A stretch of DNA of 64,000 bases. Source: Acholeplasma granularum ATCC 19168. GTDB taxonomy: Bacteria > Bacillota_I > Bacilli_A > Acholeplasmatales > Acholeplasmataceae. Shown here piece by piece: positions 7,772-16,891 of the stretch (the stretch's first letter is position 1; the number at the start of each line of letters is the position of its first letter). The stretch is from assembly GCF_000526235.1 (NCBI RefSeq), contig NZ_JAFR01000006.1:124001-188000 (forward strand). The letters run 5' to 3'. Made by a program: the position numbers and the translations under genes. The notes beneath the pieces are model-generated. The model saw nothing but the letters and a program-made list of their open reading frames with translations. It had not been told where the DNA came from and did not search any database.

Positions 7772-8728
7772 ATGGGTTTTTTCGCACGATTATTTAAAAA
7801 GAAACCAAAAAATGATAAATATCAAATGGGCTTACATAAAAGTAAAGAGTCTTTTGATAACTTAAAAAGATTATTAGATGAATCAGATGATATTAATGAT
7901 GATTTGTTTGATTCTATTGAAGATTTATTAATTTCTGCAGATATTGGTGTTGAAACTGTTTTACATTTTACAAATGAATTAAGAAATGAAGTTAAAAATA
8001 AAAAATTTGAATCACCAAGCGATTTAAGTGAAACGATTGTCGACAAGTTATTTGAAATATATTTAAAAGATGAGTTTGTTGATACAACACTTAATTTTGT
8101 TGATGGCAATGTGAATGTCTTTTTATTTGTAGGAGTAAATGGCGTAGGTAAGACTACAACAATTGGTAAATTAGCTAAGCAATATAAAGATCAAGGAAAA
8201 AAAGTATTGATGGTTGCAGGCGATACATTTAGAGCTGGTGCAATAGAGCAACTTCATGAGTGGAGTAAACGTGCTAAGGTGGACTTTTATCAAAAGGATG
8301 CAGGATCTGATCCATCATCAGTAATTTTTGAAGCACTTCAAAAAGCTCAAAAAGAAAAATATGATTTAGTATTAGTTGACACTGCAGGAAGACTTCAAAA
8401 TAAAGTTAATCTAATGAATGAATTATCAAAAATGAAACGAGTTATTGAAAAAGTATTGCCTGAAGGACCACAAGAAACGCTTTTAGTTATTGATGCAACA
8501 ACTGGTCAAAATGGTATGAATCAGGCTAAAGTCTTTAATGAGGCAACAGATTTAACAGGAATTGTACTTACCAAACTTGATGGTACAGCTAAAGGTGGTA
8601 TTGTTCTTGCAATTCGTCATCTATATAATCTTCCAATTAAGTATGTTGGATTAGGTGAAAAAATAGATGATTTAGTACCATTTGATATTGAAGATTATAT
8701 CTATAATTTATTCAAAGGATTTTTCTAA
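7772..8728 (+). CDS. ftsY: Signal recognition particle receptor FtsY
   Basis: 318 residues. A short basic N-terminus (GFFARLFKKKPK) suits membrane binding and replaces the long acidic A domain of proteobacterial FtsY. It is followed by the NG domain: G1 GVNGVGKTTT at about 121-130, GDTFRAGAIEQL, G3 DTAGRLQNK, G4 TKLDGTAKGG and closing GLGEKIDDLVPF. It docks ribosome-SRP complexes to the translocon as a GTPase partner of Ffh. It is the first gene of a tight operon with ylxM and ffh (TAATG junctions), so all SRP protein parts are co-expressed. Confidence 0.95.
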   Translation: MGFFARLFKKKPKNDKYQMGLHKSKESFDNLKRLLDESDDINDDLFDSIEDLLISADIGVETVLHFTNELRNEVKNKKFESPSDLSETIVDKLFEIYLKDEFVDTTLNFVDGNVNVFLFVGVNGVGKTTTIGKLAKQYKDQGKKVLMVAGDTFRAGAIEQLHEWSKRAKVDFYQKDAGSDPSSVIFEALQKAQKEKYDLVLVDTAGRLQNKVNLMNELSKMKRVIEKVLPEGPQETLLVIDATTGQNGMNQAKVFNEATDLTGIVLTKLDGTAKGGIVLAIRHLYNLPIKYVGLGEKIDDLVPFDIEDYIYNLFKGFF

Positions 8729-9042
8729 TGGAAAACTTAGAGAAAATAGAATATTTAAATATTCTTTATAGTTACTATGGTGAACTTTTAACTGATAAAC
8801 AAAAAGAGTATTATACAAATTATTATCATCAAGACCTATCCTTACAAGAAATTTCAGAAATATTTAATGTGTCTAGAAATGCAGTTCATACACAATTAAA
8901 AAATGTTGAAAAACACTTGTATCATTTTGAGGATAAATTAAAATTAGTTGAATTAAATGAAAAAAGAAAATCTATTATTGAAAAATTAGAACAATCAAAA
9001 GATTTCAAATATTTAGATGAATTAAGAAAGTTGGATGAATAA
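8728..9042 (+). CDS. ylxM: SRP-operon helix-turn-helix protein YlxM (UPF0122)
   Basis: 104 residues. The N-terminal part has the sigma-70 region 4-like helix-turn-helix of the YlxM family (QKEYYTNYYHQDLSLQEI, then FNVSRNAVHTQLKNVEKHL), and the tail is charged and helical. It overlaps ftsY and ffh by one base each, the conserved place of ylxM. The family is known to associate with the SRP system in Firmicutes; its exact role is not settled. Confidence 0.85.
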   Translation: MENLEKIEYLNILYSYYGELLTDKQKEYYTNYYHQDLSLQEISEIFNVSRNAVHTQLKNVEKHLYHFEDKLKLVELNEKRKSIIEKLEQSKDFKYLDELRKLDE

Positions 9043-10445
9043 TGGCAAATTCACTCTCTGATCGCCTACAGATGTTTGTAAGACGTGCCACTGGTCGTGG
9101 ACGTTTAACAGAAAAAGATATTGAGGAAATGATGCGTGAAGTACGTTTGTCTTTATTAGAAGCAGACGTAAATTTTAAAATTGTAAAAGAATTTACAAAT
9201 AATGTAAAACAACAAGCACTTGGTGAAAAAATATTAAGTGGATTAAATCCGGGACAACAAGTTGTAAAAATTGTCCATGATGAGTTAAAACGTGTCATGG
9301 GTGAAGAAACTGTTGGACTTATCTATGCTAATACGGGTATGTCGACTATTATGACAATTGGTCTTCAAGGTAGTGGTAAAACTACGGCTATTGGTAAACT
9401 CGGACTACATATTCGTAAAAAAGATAAAAAGAAAGTTATGTTTATTGCAGCAGATGTATATAGACCGGCTGCAATTGATCAACTTGTTACAATTGGTAAA
9501 GGTTTAAGTATTCATGTATATGAAGAAGGTATAAAAGATGCACGCATCATAGTTAAAAATGGTATTAAATATGCCAAAGAAAATAATTATGATGTAGTTA
9601 TTGTTGATACTGCTGGACGTTTAACAATTGATGAAGACATGATGCAAGAATTAAAAGATGTTAAAGATATTTTGAAACCAAATGAAATATTATTAACAGT
9701 TGATGCAATGATGGGGCAAGAAGCTGCTAATGTTGCAAAATCTTTCCATGATCAAATTGGTGCTACAGGTGTTATCTTAACCAAGATGGATGGAGATACA
9801 CGTGGTGGTGCTGCACTATCTATTCGTGAAATCTCTCAAATACCTATTAAGTTTGCAAGTAGCGGAGAAAAAATGGATAGTTTAGAAACTTTCCATCCGG
9901 ACCGTATGGCTTCTCGTATTTTAGGTATGGGTGATGTACTTTCATTAATTGATGAAGTTACAGCAAACATAGATGAAGATGAAGCCAAATCAATGATGGA
10001 AAAGATGATGAGTGATTCTTATAATTACTTAGATCTTCAAAAACAATTTAAAATGATTAAACGTATGGGATCAATTACAAAACTTTTAGGCTTTATTCCT
10101 GGTGCAGGCAAAATGAAAGAAGCTTTATCTCAAGTAGATGACAAGCAATTTGACCGCATTAATGTTATCATACAAAGTATGACAGAAGATGAAAGAAAAT
10201 ATCCGGAACTCATTGATAAATCATCTAAAAGACGTGAAAGAATTGCTAAAGGTGCTGGAGTTGAAGTATCAGATGTTAACCGATTAAGACAATCCTTAGT
10301 ACAACAAAAACAGATGATGAAACAAATGTCTAATATGGATGAAAAACAACTTGAAAGACTACAAAAAAATCCTAGTAGTTTCCAGCCAGTCCAACCTAAA
10401 GCCAAAAAGGGTAAAGGTAAGGGTAAAGGCGGATTTAGATTTTAA
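9042..10445 (+). CDS. ffh: Signal recognition particle protein Ffh (SRP54)
   Basis: 467 residues. N domain, then G domain with P-loop GLQGSGKTT near residue 107, DVYRPAAIDQL, DTAGRLTIDE and TKMDGDTRGGAALS. The methionine-rich M domain from about residue 325 carries MMEKMMSDSYNYLDLQKQF and the RNA-binding SKRRERIAKGAG. A Lys/Gly-rich tail ends in GGFRF. It binds signal sequences on ribosomes and the 4.5S RNA and delivers them to FtsY. The SRP RNA gene itself is not in this window. A hairpin terminator follows. Confidence 0.96.
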   Translation: MANSLSDRLQMFVRRATGRGRLTEKDIEEMMREVRLSLLEADVNFKIVKEFTNNVKQQALGEKILSGLNPGQQVVKIVHDELKRVMGEETVGLIYANTGMSTIMTIGLQGSGKTTAIGKLGLHIRKKDKKKVMFIAADVYRPAAIDQLVTIGKGLSIHVYEEGIKDARIIVKNGIKYAKENNYDVVIVDTAGRLTIDEDMMQELKDVKDILKPNEILLTVDAMMGQEAANVAKSFHDQIGATGVILTKMDGDTRGGAALSIREISQIPIKFASSGEKMDSLETFHPDRMASRILGMGDVLSLIDEVTANIDEDEAKSMMEKMMSDSYNYLDLQKQFKMIKRMGSITKLLGFIPGAGKMKEALSQVDDKQFDRINVIIQSMTEDERKYPELIDKSSKRRERIAKGAGVEVSDVNRLRQSLVQQKQMMKQMSNMDEKQLERLQKNPSSFQPVQPKAKKGKGKGKGGFRF

Positions 10446-10450
10446 AAATT

Positions 10451-10485
10451 ATAAGGTAGAATCCTTTTAGGATACTACCTTTCAT
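10451..10485 (+). terminator. Terminator after ffh
   Basis: AAGGTAG (10453-10459) pairs with CTACCTT (10475-10481), with an inner ATCC/GGAT helix. The tail is only modestly T-rich. Confidence 0.6.
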
Positions 10486-10495
10486 TATAAAATGT

Positions 10496-10528
10496 ATAAG
10501 TTATCCACAAATATTGTGGAAAACTTAT
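10496..10528 (+). promoter_or_regulatory. Inverted pair of DnaA-box-like sites before polA
   Basis: A 14-bp inverted repeat with one mismatch (10496-10509 and 10515-10528, loop AATAT) contains the perfect DnaA box TTATCCACA (10501-10509). Its mirror on the minus strand reads TTTTCCACA. It covers the -35 region of the presumed polA promoter (extended -10 TGTTAAAAT, 10540-10548), so it could act as an operator. Binding by DnaA is inference. Confidence 0.4.
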
Positions 10529-10539
10529 TAGAATAACTG

Positions 10540-10548
10540 TGTTAAAAT
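10540..10548 (+). promoter_or_regulatory. Extended -10 promoter of polA
   Basis: TGTTAAAAT lies 24 nt before the polA start, directly downstream of the DnaA-box inverted repeat. Confidence 0.4.
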
Positions 10549-10572
10549 ACAGTCATAAGAAGGGATAATTAT

Positions 10573-13212
10573 ATGAAAAAATTAACGCTAGTCGACGGTA
10601 ATTCGCTACTTTTTAGAGCTTATTATGCAACTGCATATCCTGGTGCTAAAGTTTTACAAACTTCAACTGGTATTTATACAAATGCCGTTTTTGCATTTAG
10701 TGGTATGATAGATAAAATAATTGAAATATCAAACTCACATATGCTAATAGCATTTGATACAGGAGAGCCTACACATCGTCACCTTGCATATGATGAATAT
10801 AAAGCTGGAAGAAAACAAATGCCTGAGGAATTAGGCATGCAAATACCTTTAATTCATGAACTTATTAAATATCTTGGTATTAAAGATTTTTCTTTAGCTG
10901 GTTATGAAGCAGATGATATAATCGGAACACTTGCAAAACTTGCAGAAAAATCCGGTTATGAAGTAGATGTTTTTTCATCTGATTATGACCTACTTCAACT
11001 TGTAAGTGAAAAAGTAACAGTTCATATGCTTAAAAAAGGTATGAAGGTAGTTGAAACTTATACACCCGAATCACTTTTAAGTACTTATGGTTTAACACAT
11101 GAACAATTTATAGATTTTAAAGCATTAATTGGCGATAAATCAGATAATATACCAGGTGTACCTGGCGTTGGTGAAAAAACAGCTACGAAATTGTTAATTG
11201 AATATGGTACTTTAGAAAATATTTTAGATAAAGCATCCGAAATAAAGGGTAAACTTGGTGAAAATATTAGAAACAATAAAGATCAAGCCTTGTTTTCTAA
11301 AGAATTATGTACAATCCACACTGAAACACCTCTTCCATTTACACTAGATGATATAGTAACGGGTCCTGTTGATGAAGAAAATTTAATTAATTTTTATAAA
11401 AAATTAGAACTTAAACAGTTGGTTATTTCCTATAATAAGAAGAACCCTGAATCAACTCAAACGCCTACAAATGAACCATTTAAATACCAACAATTAGAAA
11501 CTGAAGAAGAAATTCTTTCTATTTTAAATCAAAACTTGGCTATTTATTTTGAATTTTCAGACTTTAACTATCATAAGGCTGAACTTTGGGGTGTGGGTGT
11601 AAGTAATGGAAAAAAGAATTATTTTATTTCTTATGAAACCTTTTATAATTCTACTGTTTTTAAATCATATTTACTTGATAAAACTTATGAAAAATATACA
11701 TATCATTATAAAGGAAGTAAAGTTTTTTTAAGAAAAATAGGTAATGAATTTAATAATGTAACCTATGATTTATTACTTGCAGCTTATTTAATTCAACCAA
11801 GTATTGGCAAACAAGATTTCACATTCATCGCTCAAAGTTTTGATATTACAGACATTCAATATGATGAAGAAATATATGGTAAAGGTGCTAAAAAAGCATT
11901 ACCATTGCTTCCTGATGAATATGAAGCTCATATAGCTAAAAAAGCTCAAATAATCTATAAATTAAAAGATCATACACTTGATATATTAAAAGAAAGAGAA
12001 CAATTAAGTTTACTTAATGATATTGAACTACCGCTTTCTGATGTTTTAGCAGATATGGAATATCAAGGATTAAAGGTAGATCTTGTAGAACTAGATAAGC
12101 AAATTAAAGATTTAAACCAAAGACTAGACACTTTGCGCCAAACAATACTTAAACAAGCAGGTATAGACTTTAATGTTGACAGTCCAAAACAGTTAGGTGA
12201 GGTTTTATTTGATAATTTAGGACTACCAAATGGAAAGAAAACCAAAACCGGATATTCAACAGATATTGACGTCTTAAACAGTCTTATAACGAGACATCCA
12301 ATCATCCAAAACATTATAGATTATCGTCAATTAAATAAACTATATTCAACTTATTTAATAGGTATTAGAGATTCTGTATTTGAGGATAACAAAGTTCATA
12401 CAATCTATAATCAAGCATTAACCCTTACAGGTAGATTATCAAGCTTGGAACCTAACTTACAAAATATACCAATTCGTACTGAAGAAGGTCGACAAATTAG
12501 AAAACTATTTATTCCTAATAATGAAAATCTATTTGTAGGTGCAGACTACTCACAAATTGAATTGCGTGTTTTAGCTGAAATGGCGAATGTAGAAAATTTA
12601 AAAAAATCATTTTTAAATGATGAAGATATTCATACATCAACTGCTCAAAAAGTTTTTCATGTAGAAACAGTAGATAGCGAACAACGTAGACGTGCTAAGG
12701 CTGTTAACTTTGGTATCATTTATGGAATAGGACCATGGAGCCTATCAGAAGATATTAATGTTACAGTTAAAGAAGCAGAATCATTTATCAATAGATATTT
12801 AGAGGTTTATCCTGAAATTAAAGATTACATGACTAATATCGTTACATTTGCTAAAGATAATGGATATGTTAAAACACTATTAAACCGCAGACGTTATATA
12901 CCTGAGATTAATTCAAAAGTATATAACCTAAGAGAATTTGGAAAACGTACAAGTTTAAATGCACCTATTCAAGGTAGTGCTGCAGATATTATTAAAATTG
13001 CGATGATAGATTTATTTAAATATTTAAATGAAAATAACAAAAAATCAAAACTTATCTTACAAGTACATGACGAACTCATACTAGAGGTGGTTCCAGAAGA
13101 ACTTGAAGAAATGAAAAAAATGGTACCAAAAATTATGGAAAATGCTTATCCTTTAAGTGTGAGACTAAAAACCTCATGCGATATAGGTAGCAATTGGTAC
13201 GAACTAAAGTAA
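10573..13212 (+). CDS. polA: DNA polymerase I
   Basis: 879 residues. The N-terminal 5'-3' exonuclease domain (DGNSLLFRAYYA, SDYDLLQL, FKALIGDKSDNIPGVPGVGEKTA) spans about 1-290. The central 3'-5' exonuclease-like region appears inactive: where the proofreading motif DxE is expected the sequence reads IYFEFSDFNY. The polymerase domain has motif A GADYSQIELR (about 656-665), motif B RRAKAVNFGIIYGIG and motif C LQVHDELILEV (His-Asp-Glu near 832). It fills gaps and removes RNA primers during replication and repair. Loss of proofreading is also known in Bacillus and Thermus Pol I. The gene heads a replication/repair cluster. Confidence 0.96.
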   Translation: MKKLTLVDGNSLLFRAYYATAYPGAKVLQTSTGIYTNAVFAFSGMIDKIIEISNSHMLIAFDTGEPTHRHLAYDEYKAGRKQMPEELGMQIPLIHELIKYLGIKDFSLAGYEADDIIGTLAKLAEKSGYEVDVFSSDYDLLQLVSEKVTVHMLKKGMKVVETYTPESLLSTYGLTHEQFIDFKALIGDKSDNIPGVPGVGEKTATKLLIEYGTLENILDKASEIKGKLGENIRNNKDQALFSKELCTIHTETPLPFTLDDIVTGPVDEENLINFYKKLELKQLVISYNKKNPESTQTPTNEPFKYQQLETEEEILSILNQNLAIYFEFSDFNYHKAELWGVGVSNGKKNYFISYETFYNSTVFKSYLLDKTYEKYTYHYKGSKVFLRKIGNEFNNVTYDLLLAAYLIQPSIGKQDFTFIAQSFDITDIQYDEEIYGKGAKKALPLLPDEYEAHIAKKAQIIYKLKDHTLDILKEREQLSLLNDIELPLSDVLADMEYQGLKVDLVELDKQIKDLNQRLDTLRQTILKQAGIDFNVDSPKQLGEVLFDNLGLPNGKKTKTGYSTDIDVLNSLITRHPIIQNIIDYRQLNKLYSTYLIGIRDSVFEDNKVHTIYNQALTLTGRLSSLEPNLQNIPIRTEEGRQIRKLFIPNNENLFVGADYSQIELRVLAEMANVENLKKSFLNDEDIHTSTAQKVFHVETVDSEQRRRAKAVNFGIIYGIGPWSLSEDINVTVKEAESFINRYLEVYPEIKDYMTNIVTFAKDNGYVKTLLNRRRYIPEINSKVYNLREFGKRTSLNAPIQGSAADIIKIAMIDLFKYLNENNKKSKLILQVHDELILEVVPEELEEMKKMVPKIMENAYPLSVRLKTSCDIGSNWYELK

Positions 13213-13224
13213 GGATGTAATAAA

Positions 13225-14589
13225 ATGCCCGAATTACCTGAAGTAGAAACCATTAGAAGAAATTTACATTCAATCATATTAAATGAAGTCATTGATGAGT
13301 GTATTGTTTATTATAGACCTATAGTTTCAAATGATTTAACATTTGAAAAAAAATTAAAGGGTCAAAAAATCAATGATATCCAAAGACAGGCAAAATATTT
13401 AAAATTCATTTTAGATGATTATGTTTTAATCTCACACTTACGTATGGAAGGTAAGTATTTTATGGATGCTTTTAAATCTAAACATATTCATGTAGTTTTT
13501 AAATTTAAAAGTGGGCACACATTAAGTTATGAAGATACTAGAAAGTTTGGTCGATTTGAACTTATAGATATTAAGGATAAAGATACATATTTACATGATG
13601 TAAAAAAACTAGCACCTGATCCTAATAAAATCGATCTAAATACATTCTATTTAAGTATCAAAACTAGAAACAAAACCATTAAAGAAATACTTCTAGATCA
13701 AACAATTATTGGTGGTATCGGTAATATTTATGCAAATGAAATCTTATATTTATCTAAAATACATCCTTCTAAAAAGGGCTTTCTAATCACATATGAGGAA
13801 TCTAAAACACTACTTGACTACTCAAATATAGTGTTAAATAAAGCAATCTTGATGGGTGGATCAACAATTGATACATATGAATCCTTAGGCCATAAGGGCA
13901 TGTTTCAGCAAGAATTAAAAGTGCATGGTAAAAATAATGAAACATGCAAAGTATGTGGTGATAAAATTAAAAAATATCAACTTAAAGGACGCGGTACTTA
14001 TATATGTCCAACGTGTCAAAAATCACATATCATTGCAATTACTGGTGGTATTGCAACGGGAAAAACAACCGCTACAAATTATTTACGTAAAAAAGGTTTT
14101 GTAGTGATTGATGCAGACTTAATCGTGCATGAATTATATAAAAACGAAAGTTTTAGTTATATAATCGGAAAAACATTTAATGCTCTAACAGGTAATATAT
14201 TAGATAAGCAAAAACTTGCATCCGTTATATTTTCAAATAAAAAACATAAAAAGAAGTTAGAAGATATAATACATCCACTCGTTTATAACGAAATAGAAAA
14301 ACAAAAAGCAAGTTTAAACGAACATATATTGTTTTTAGATATACCACTTTTATTTGAATCTAATTATTCAACTTATGATGAATCTATTTTAATTGATACC
14401 TCTTCAACACTACAATTAACTAGGCTAATGGATAGAAACAAATTAAATGAACAAGAAGCAATGAAAAGAATTAAAGCACAAATGCCTTTAAGCAAAAAAA
14501 GGAAATTAGCAACACTTATAATAAAAAATACATCAAGTAAAGAAGCGTTATATAATAAACTTGACCAAATTTTAGAAAGGTATAAATAA
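13225..14589 (+). CDS. mutM-coaE: Fused formamidopyrimidine-DNA glycosylase / dephospho-CoA kinase
   Basis: 454 residues in one uninterrupted frame. Residues 1-266 are a complete MutM/Fpg: N-terminal PELPEVETIRR (catalytic Pro2, Glu3), the core GGIGNIYANEILY and a C-terminal zinc finger with CxxC pairs beginning at Cys241. Directly after it, without linker, residues 267-454 are CoaE: P-loop ITGGIATGKTT near 272-282, VIDADLIVHELY, HPLVYNEIE and FLDIPLLFES. The first half excises 8-oxoguanine and nicks DNA; the second phosphorylates dephospho-CoA in the last step of CoA synthesis. The two genes are separate neighbours in Bacillus. No ribosome-binding site or ATG lies at the junction, so separate translation is unlikely. 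A single-base assembly error could mimic a fusion. Confidence 0.9.
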   Translation: MPELPEVETIRRNLHSIILNEVIDECIVYYRPIVSNDLTFEKKLKGQKINDIQRQAKYLKFILDDYVLISHLRMEGKYFMDAFKSKHIHVVFKFKSGHTLSYEDTRKFGRFELIDIKDKDTYLHDVKKLAPDPNKIDLNTFYLSIKTRNKTIKEILLDQTIIGGIGNIYANEILYLSKIHPSKKGFLITYEESKTLLDYSNIVLNKAILMGGSTIDTYESLGHKGMFQQELKVHGKNNETCKVCGDKIKKYQLKGRGTYICPTCQKSHIIAITGGIATGKTTATNYLRKKGFVVIDADLIVHELYKNESFSYIIGKTFNALTGNILDKQKLASVIFSNKKHKKKLEDIIHPLVYNEIEKQKASLNEHILFLDIPLLFESNYSTYDESILIDTSSTLQLTRLMDRNKLNEQEAMKRIKAQMPLSKKRKLATLIIKNTSSKEALYNKLDQILERYK

Positions 14590-15794
14590 TGAAACCCAAG
14601 CATACTTTTAGTATCATTACACAATCTGGATTATCAAGCGATGAATGGAAAGTTTTAGGACTTTTATATCAACCACTTATTGGTTCGGATGCTTTTTCAC
14701 TATATCATACCTTCTATCATTTGCTGAATCAAAGAAATTATCAATCTGAAGTATTTACAAATCAGTTTCTTATGGATTTATTAAACATTAAAATTGATCA
14801 ATTAACTGAAGCTACACAAAAGTTAGAAGCAATTAATTTACTAAATACTTTTAAACAAAATGAACATACAGTCTATCAATTAAAATCACCATTAACACCA
14901 AGAGGTTTTATACAAGATACTGTATTAGGACAATTTTTACTCACTGAAATGGGTAAAAATATGTATAATCAATTAACCAATATTTTTAAAGTAGAAAAAG
15001 TTGATTTAACAGGATATACTGAGGTAACTAAAAACTTTGATGATGTATTTAACTTCATTGATGGGCATCATTTTTATGACTCAGATGTTTATTTAGGTAA
15101 AAAAAGCAATTTAGGCGTTCAAATTAAAGATCAAATCAATTATGAGGCTTTTGTTGAAAAATTACCAAACCGAGCTAAAAAACCAATATTAATGTCTAGA
15201 CTAACCAAAGATACCATCCAAAAATTGGTCTTTGTCTACGAATTTTCTATTGACGAAATTGTTGATTTATATATAAAAACCGTGTTACCAAATGGCGATA
15301 TTGACTTAGGACAACTAAGTTTTAAAGCTCAAAACTATTATCAAAATAAAAAGAAAGACTTACCAGTTGTTTCAGAAACAAAAGCATTAAATGATACAGA
15401 AACAGCCATTAACTACTTAAAAACTGTTTCACCAATTAGAATTATAGAACTTTATGCTAAAGATGATTATCAAATGATGTCAACAGATACGGTCATGCAA
15501 CTAATGGAACGTAATCAAGTAGAAATTGGTATAATTAATGCATTGTTGTTACATATTCTTAAATTTAAAGAAGGTCATCTACCACATTTAACTTACCTAG
15601 AAAAAGTATTAGAAACTTGGATTAAAAAAGGTATACGTAAAACAGAAGATGCTTATCATGAAGTATTAAATAAATCTAATTTTGATGATAAAACTAAAAA
15701 GAGTACATCAAAAACTAAACAAGTAACTAAAAATCCTCAATGGGTTGATGATTATTTAGAAGAACTTAAAAAAGAATTTGAAGAGGGAAAATAA
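14589..15794 (+). CDS. dnaB: Replication initiation/membrane attachment protein DnaB (Firmicute type)
   Basis: 401 residues. This is the Bacillus-type DnaB primosome protein, not the replicative helicase. The N-terminal part (HTFSIITQSGLSSDEWKVLGLLYQPLIGSDAF) is the winged-helix domain shared with DnaD, and the segment around 270-350 (ETAINYLKTVSPIRIIEL to YLEKVLETWIKKGI) is the DnaB/DnaD helical domain. The basic tail contains KSTSKTKQVTKN. It loads the replicative helicase together with DnaI, encoded next. It starts within the TAATG overlap with the mutM-coaE gene. Assignment is by position and domain pattern. Confidence 0.85.
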   Translation: MKPKHTFSIITQSGLSSDEWKVLGLLYQPLIGSDAFSLYHTFYHLLNQRNYQSEVFTNQFLMDLLNIKIDQLTEATQKLEAINLLNTFKQNEHTVYQLKSPLTPRGFIQDTVLGQFLLTEMGKNMYNQLTNIFKVEKVDLTGYTEVTKNFDDVFNFIDGHHFYDSDVYLGKKSNLGVQIKDQINYEAFVEKLPNRAKKPILMSRLTKDTIQKLVFVYEFSIDEIVDLYIKTVLPNGDIDLGQLSFKAQNYYQNKKKDLPVVSETKALNDTETAINYLKTVSPIRIIELYAKDDYQMMSTDTVMQLMERNQVEIGIINALLLHILKFKEGHLPHLTYLEKVLETWIKKGIRKTEDAYHEVLNKSNFDDKTKKSTSKTKQVTKNPQWVDDYLEELKKEFEEGK

Positions 15795-15795
15795 G

Positions 15796-16593
15796 ATGTT
15801 AGACGATATTAAACGCATCATTAAAAATGATAAAGAAACTAAAAACTTAAAACTTAATGATGACGATTTATTAGTTGTTTACCAGTACATTCTTCAAAGA
15901 GATAGCAACATACACCAAGACTTCATTCCTAAACTTATTTTAAAACCAGATGTTCATATTATCTATGAACCTACTAAAGAGAAAATAAAAAAAGATCTAA
16001 CAAAATCAATTATAAAAAATTTAGAAACATTCGAATCAGATATTTATATTGCTGATACGACATTAGATGATTTTATTATTAGTGATGACCTACAACAACA
16101 AGCAATTGATTATGCAAAACAAATCATAGCTAATAAAGATAAATATATGCCAGGACTATATTTATATGGATCTTATGGAACAGGGAAAAGTTATCTTTTA
16201 AGTGGACTGGCAAATGAATTAACAAAAAACCATATTGATGTAGTTTATGCTTTTGTACCAGATTTAATTAGGACACTAAAAGCAGCAATATCAACAAACC
16301 AACTTGAAAAAAGAATTAATATATTAAAACGAACTAAAGTCTTAATATTAGATGATTTGGGTGGCGAGAATATGTCTATATGGTTTAGAGATGAAGTACT
16401 GCTTCCAATACTACATTACCGTTTAAATGCCAACTTACAAGTGCATATTTCAAGTAATGTAAACTATGTAGATTTGGCTCGTGTAATGACTTTAGGCAAT
16501 GAAAATGATCAAATAAGAGTTGTTCGAATCATTAAAAGAATACAAGATTTAACAAAGACCTTTAAACTTGAAAAAAGATTCAAAAAAGATTGA
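15796..16593 (+). CDS. dnaI: Primosomal helicase loader DnaI
   Basis: 265 residues of the DnaC/DnaI AAA+ family. It has an N-terminal helicase-interacting domain, then Walker A LYGSYGTGKS near 122-131, Walker B KVLILDDLGGENM and an arginine-rich sensor region. It loads the replicative helicase ring at the origin together with DnaB. ATG 15796 with AGAGGG 8 nt upstream is chosen over an in-frame TTG at 15778 inside dnaB. It ends in TGA, one sign that UGA is a stop here. The thrS leader promoter overlaps its last codons. Confidence 0.9.
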   Translation: MLDDIKRIIKNDKETKNLKLNDDDLLVVYQYILQRDSNIHQDFIPKLILKPDVHIIYEPTKEKIKKDLTKSIIKNLETFESDIYIADTTLDDFIISDDLQQQAIDYAKQIIANKDKYMPGLYLYGSYGTGKSYLLSGLANELTKNHIDVVYAFVPDLIRTLKAAISTNQLEKRINILKRTKVLILDDLGGENMSIWFRDEVLLPILHYRLNANLQVHISSNVNYVDLARVMTLGNENDQIRVVRIIKRIQDLTKTFKLEKRFKKD

Positions 16594-16617
16594 TTTTTTA
16601 ATAAATCAGTGTAAAAT
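16590..16617 (+). promoter_or_regulatory. Promoter of the thrS T-box transcript
   Basis: TTGATT (16590-16595), 16-bp spacer, TAAAAT (16612-16617), overlapping the dnaI stop codon. The start would be near 16624. Confidence 0.5.
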
Positions 16618-16623
16618 ATGATA

Positions 16624-16866
16624 GAAGCAATGAAAAGGACATGATTTTAAGTTGACCCGTATTAAAAGCGATGTAAGAATAGGTGAAAGCTTACAAAATA
16701 AACTTAAAAATTACCACCTTGGAGCTAGCTTAAACCAATAAGCTCGTTAATCTAGCGTTAATAGATAAACTTTTAAGTGCATACATAATTAATGTATGAA
16801 TTAAGGTGGTACCGCGGAATTTTATTTCGTCCTTACATGTTTTTTTGTAGGGACTTTTATTTTTAT
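16624..16866 (+). promoter_or_regulatory. T-box leader of thrS (threonyl-tRNA sensing)
   Basis: The T-box core AAGGTGGTACCGCGG is present at 16803-16817, preceded by a Stem III hairpin (CATACAT 16780-16786 / ATGTATG 16792-16798). It is followed by a terminator: GTCCTTACA 16829-16837 pairs with 16846-16854, then a T-rich tail. The CCTT of the terminator arm can instead pair with AAGG of the T-box to form the antiterminator. Uncharged tRNA-Thr should stabilise the antiterminator and turn thrS on. Stem I lies in about 16650-16750. ACC threonine codons occur at 16713-16715 and 16716-16718 in its 3' part, but I cannot fix which is the specifier. Confidence 0.92.
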
Positions 16867-16891
16867 AGATAATCAAAGGAGAAATATAGAT

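Noticed and set aside
10496-10528. Possible replication origin from DnaA boxes
   Set aside because: Only two boxes, no dnaA/dnaN neighbour and no AT-rich unwinding repeat array. Kept only as a promoter-associated site.
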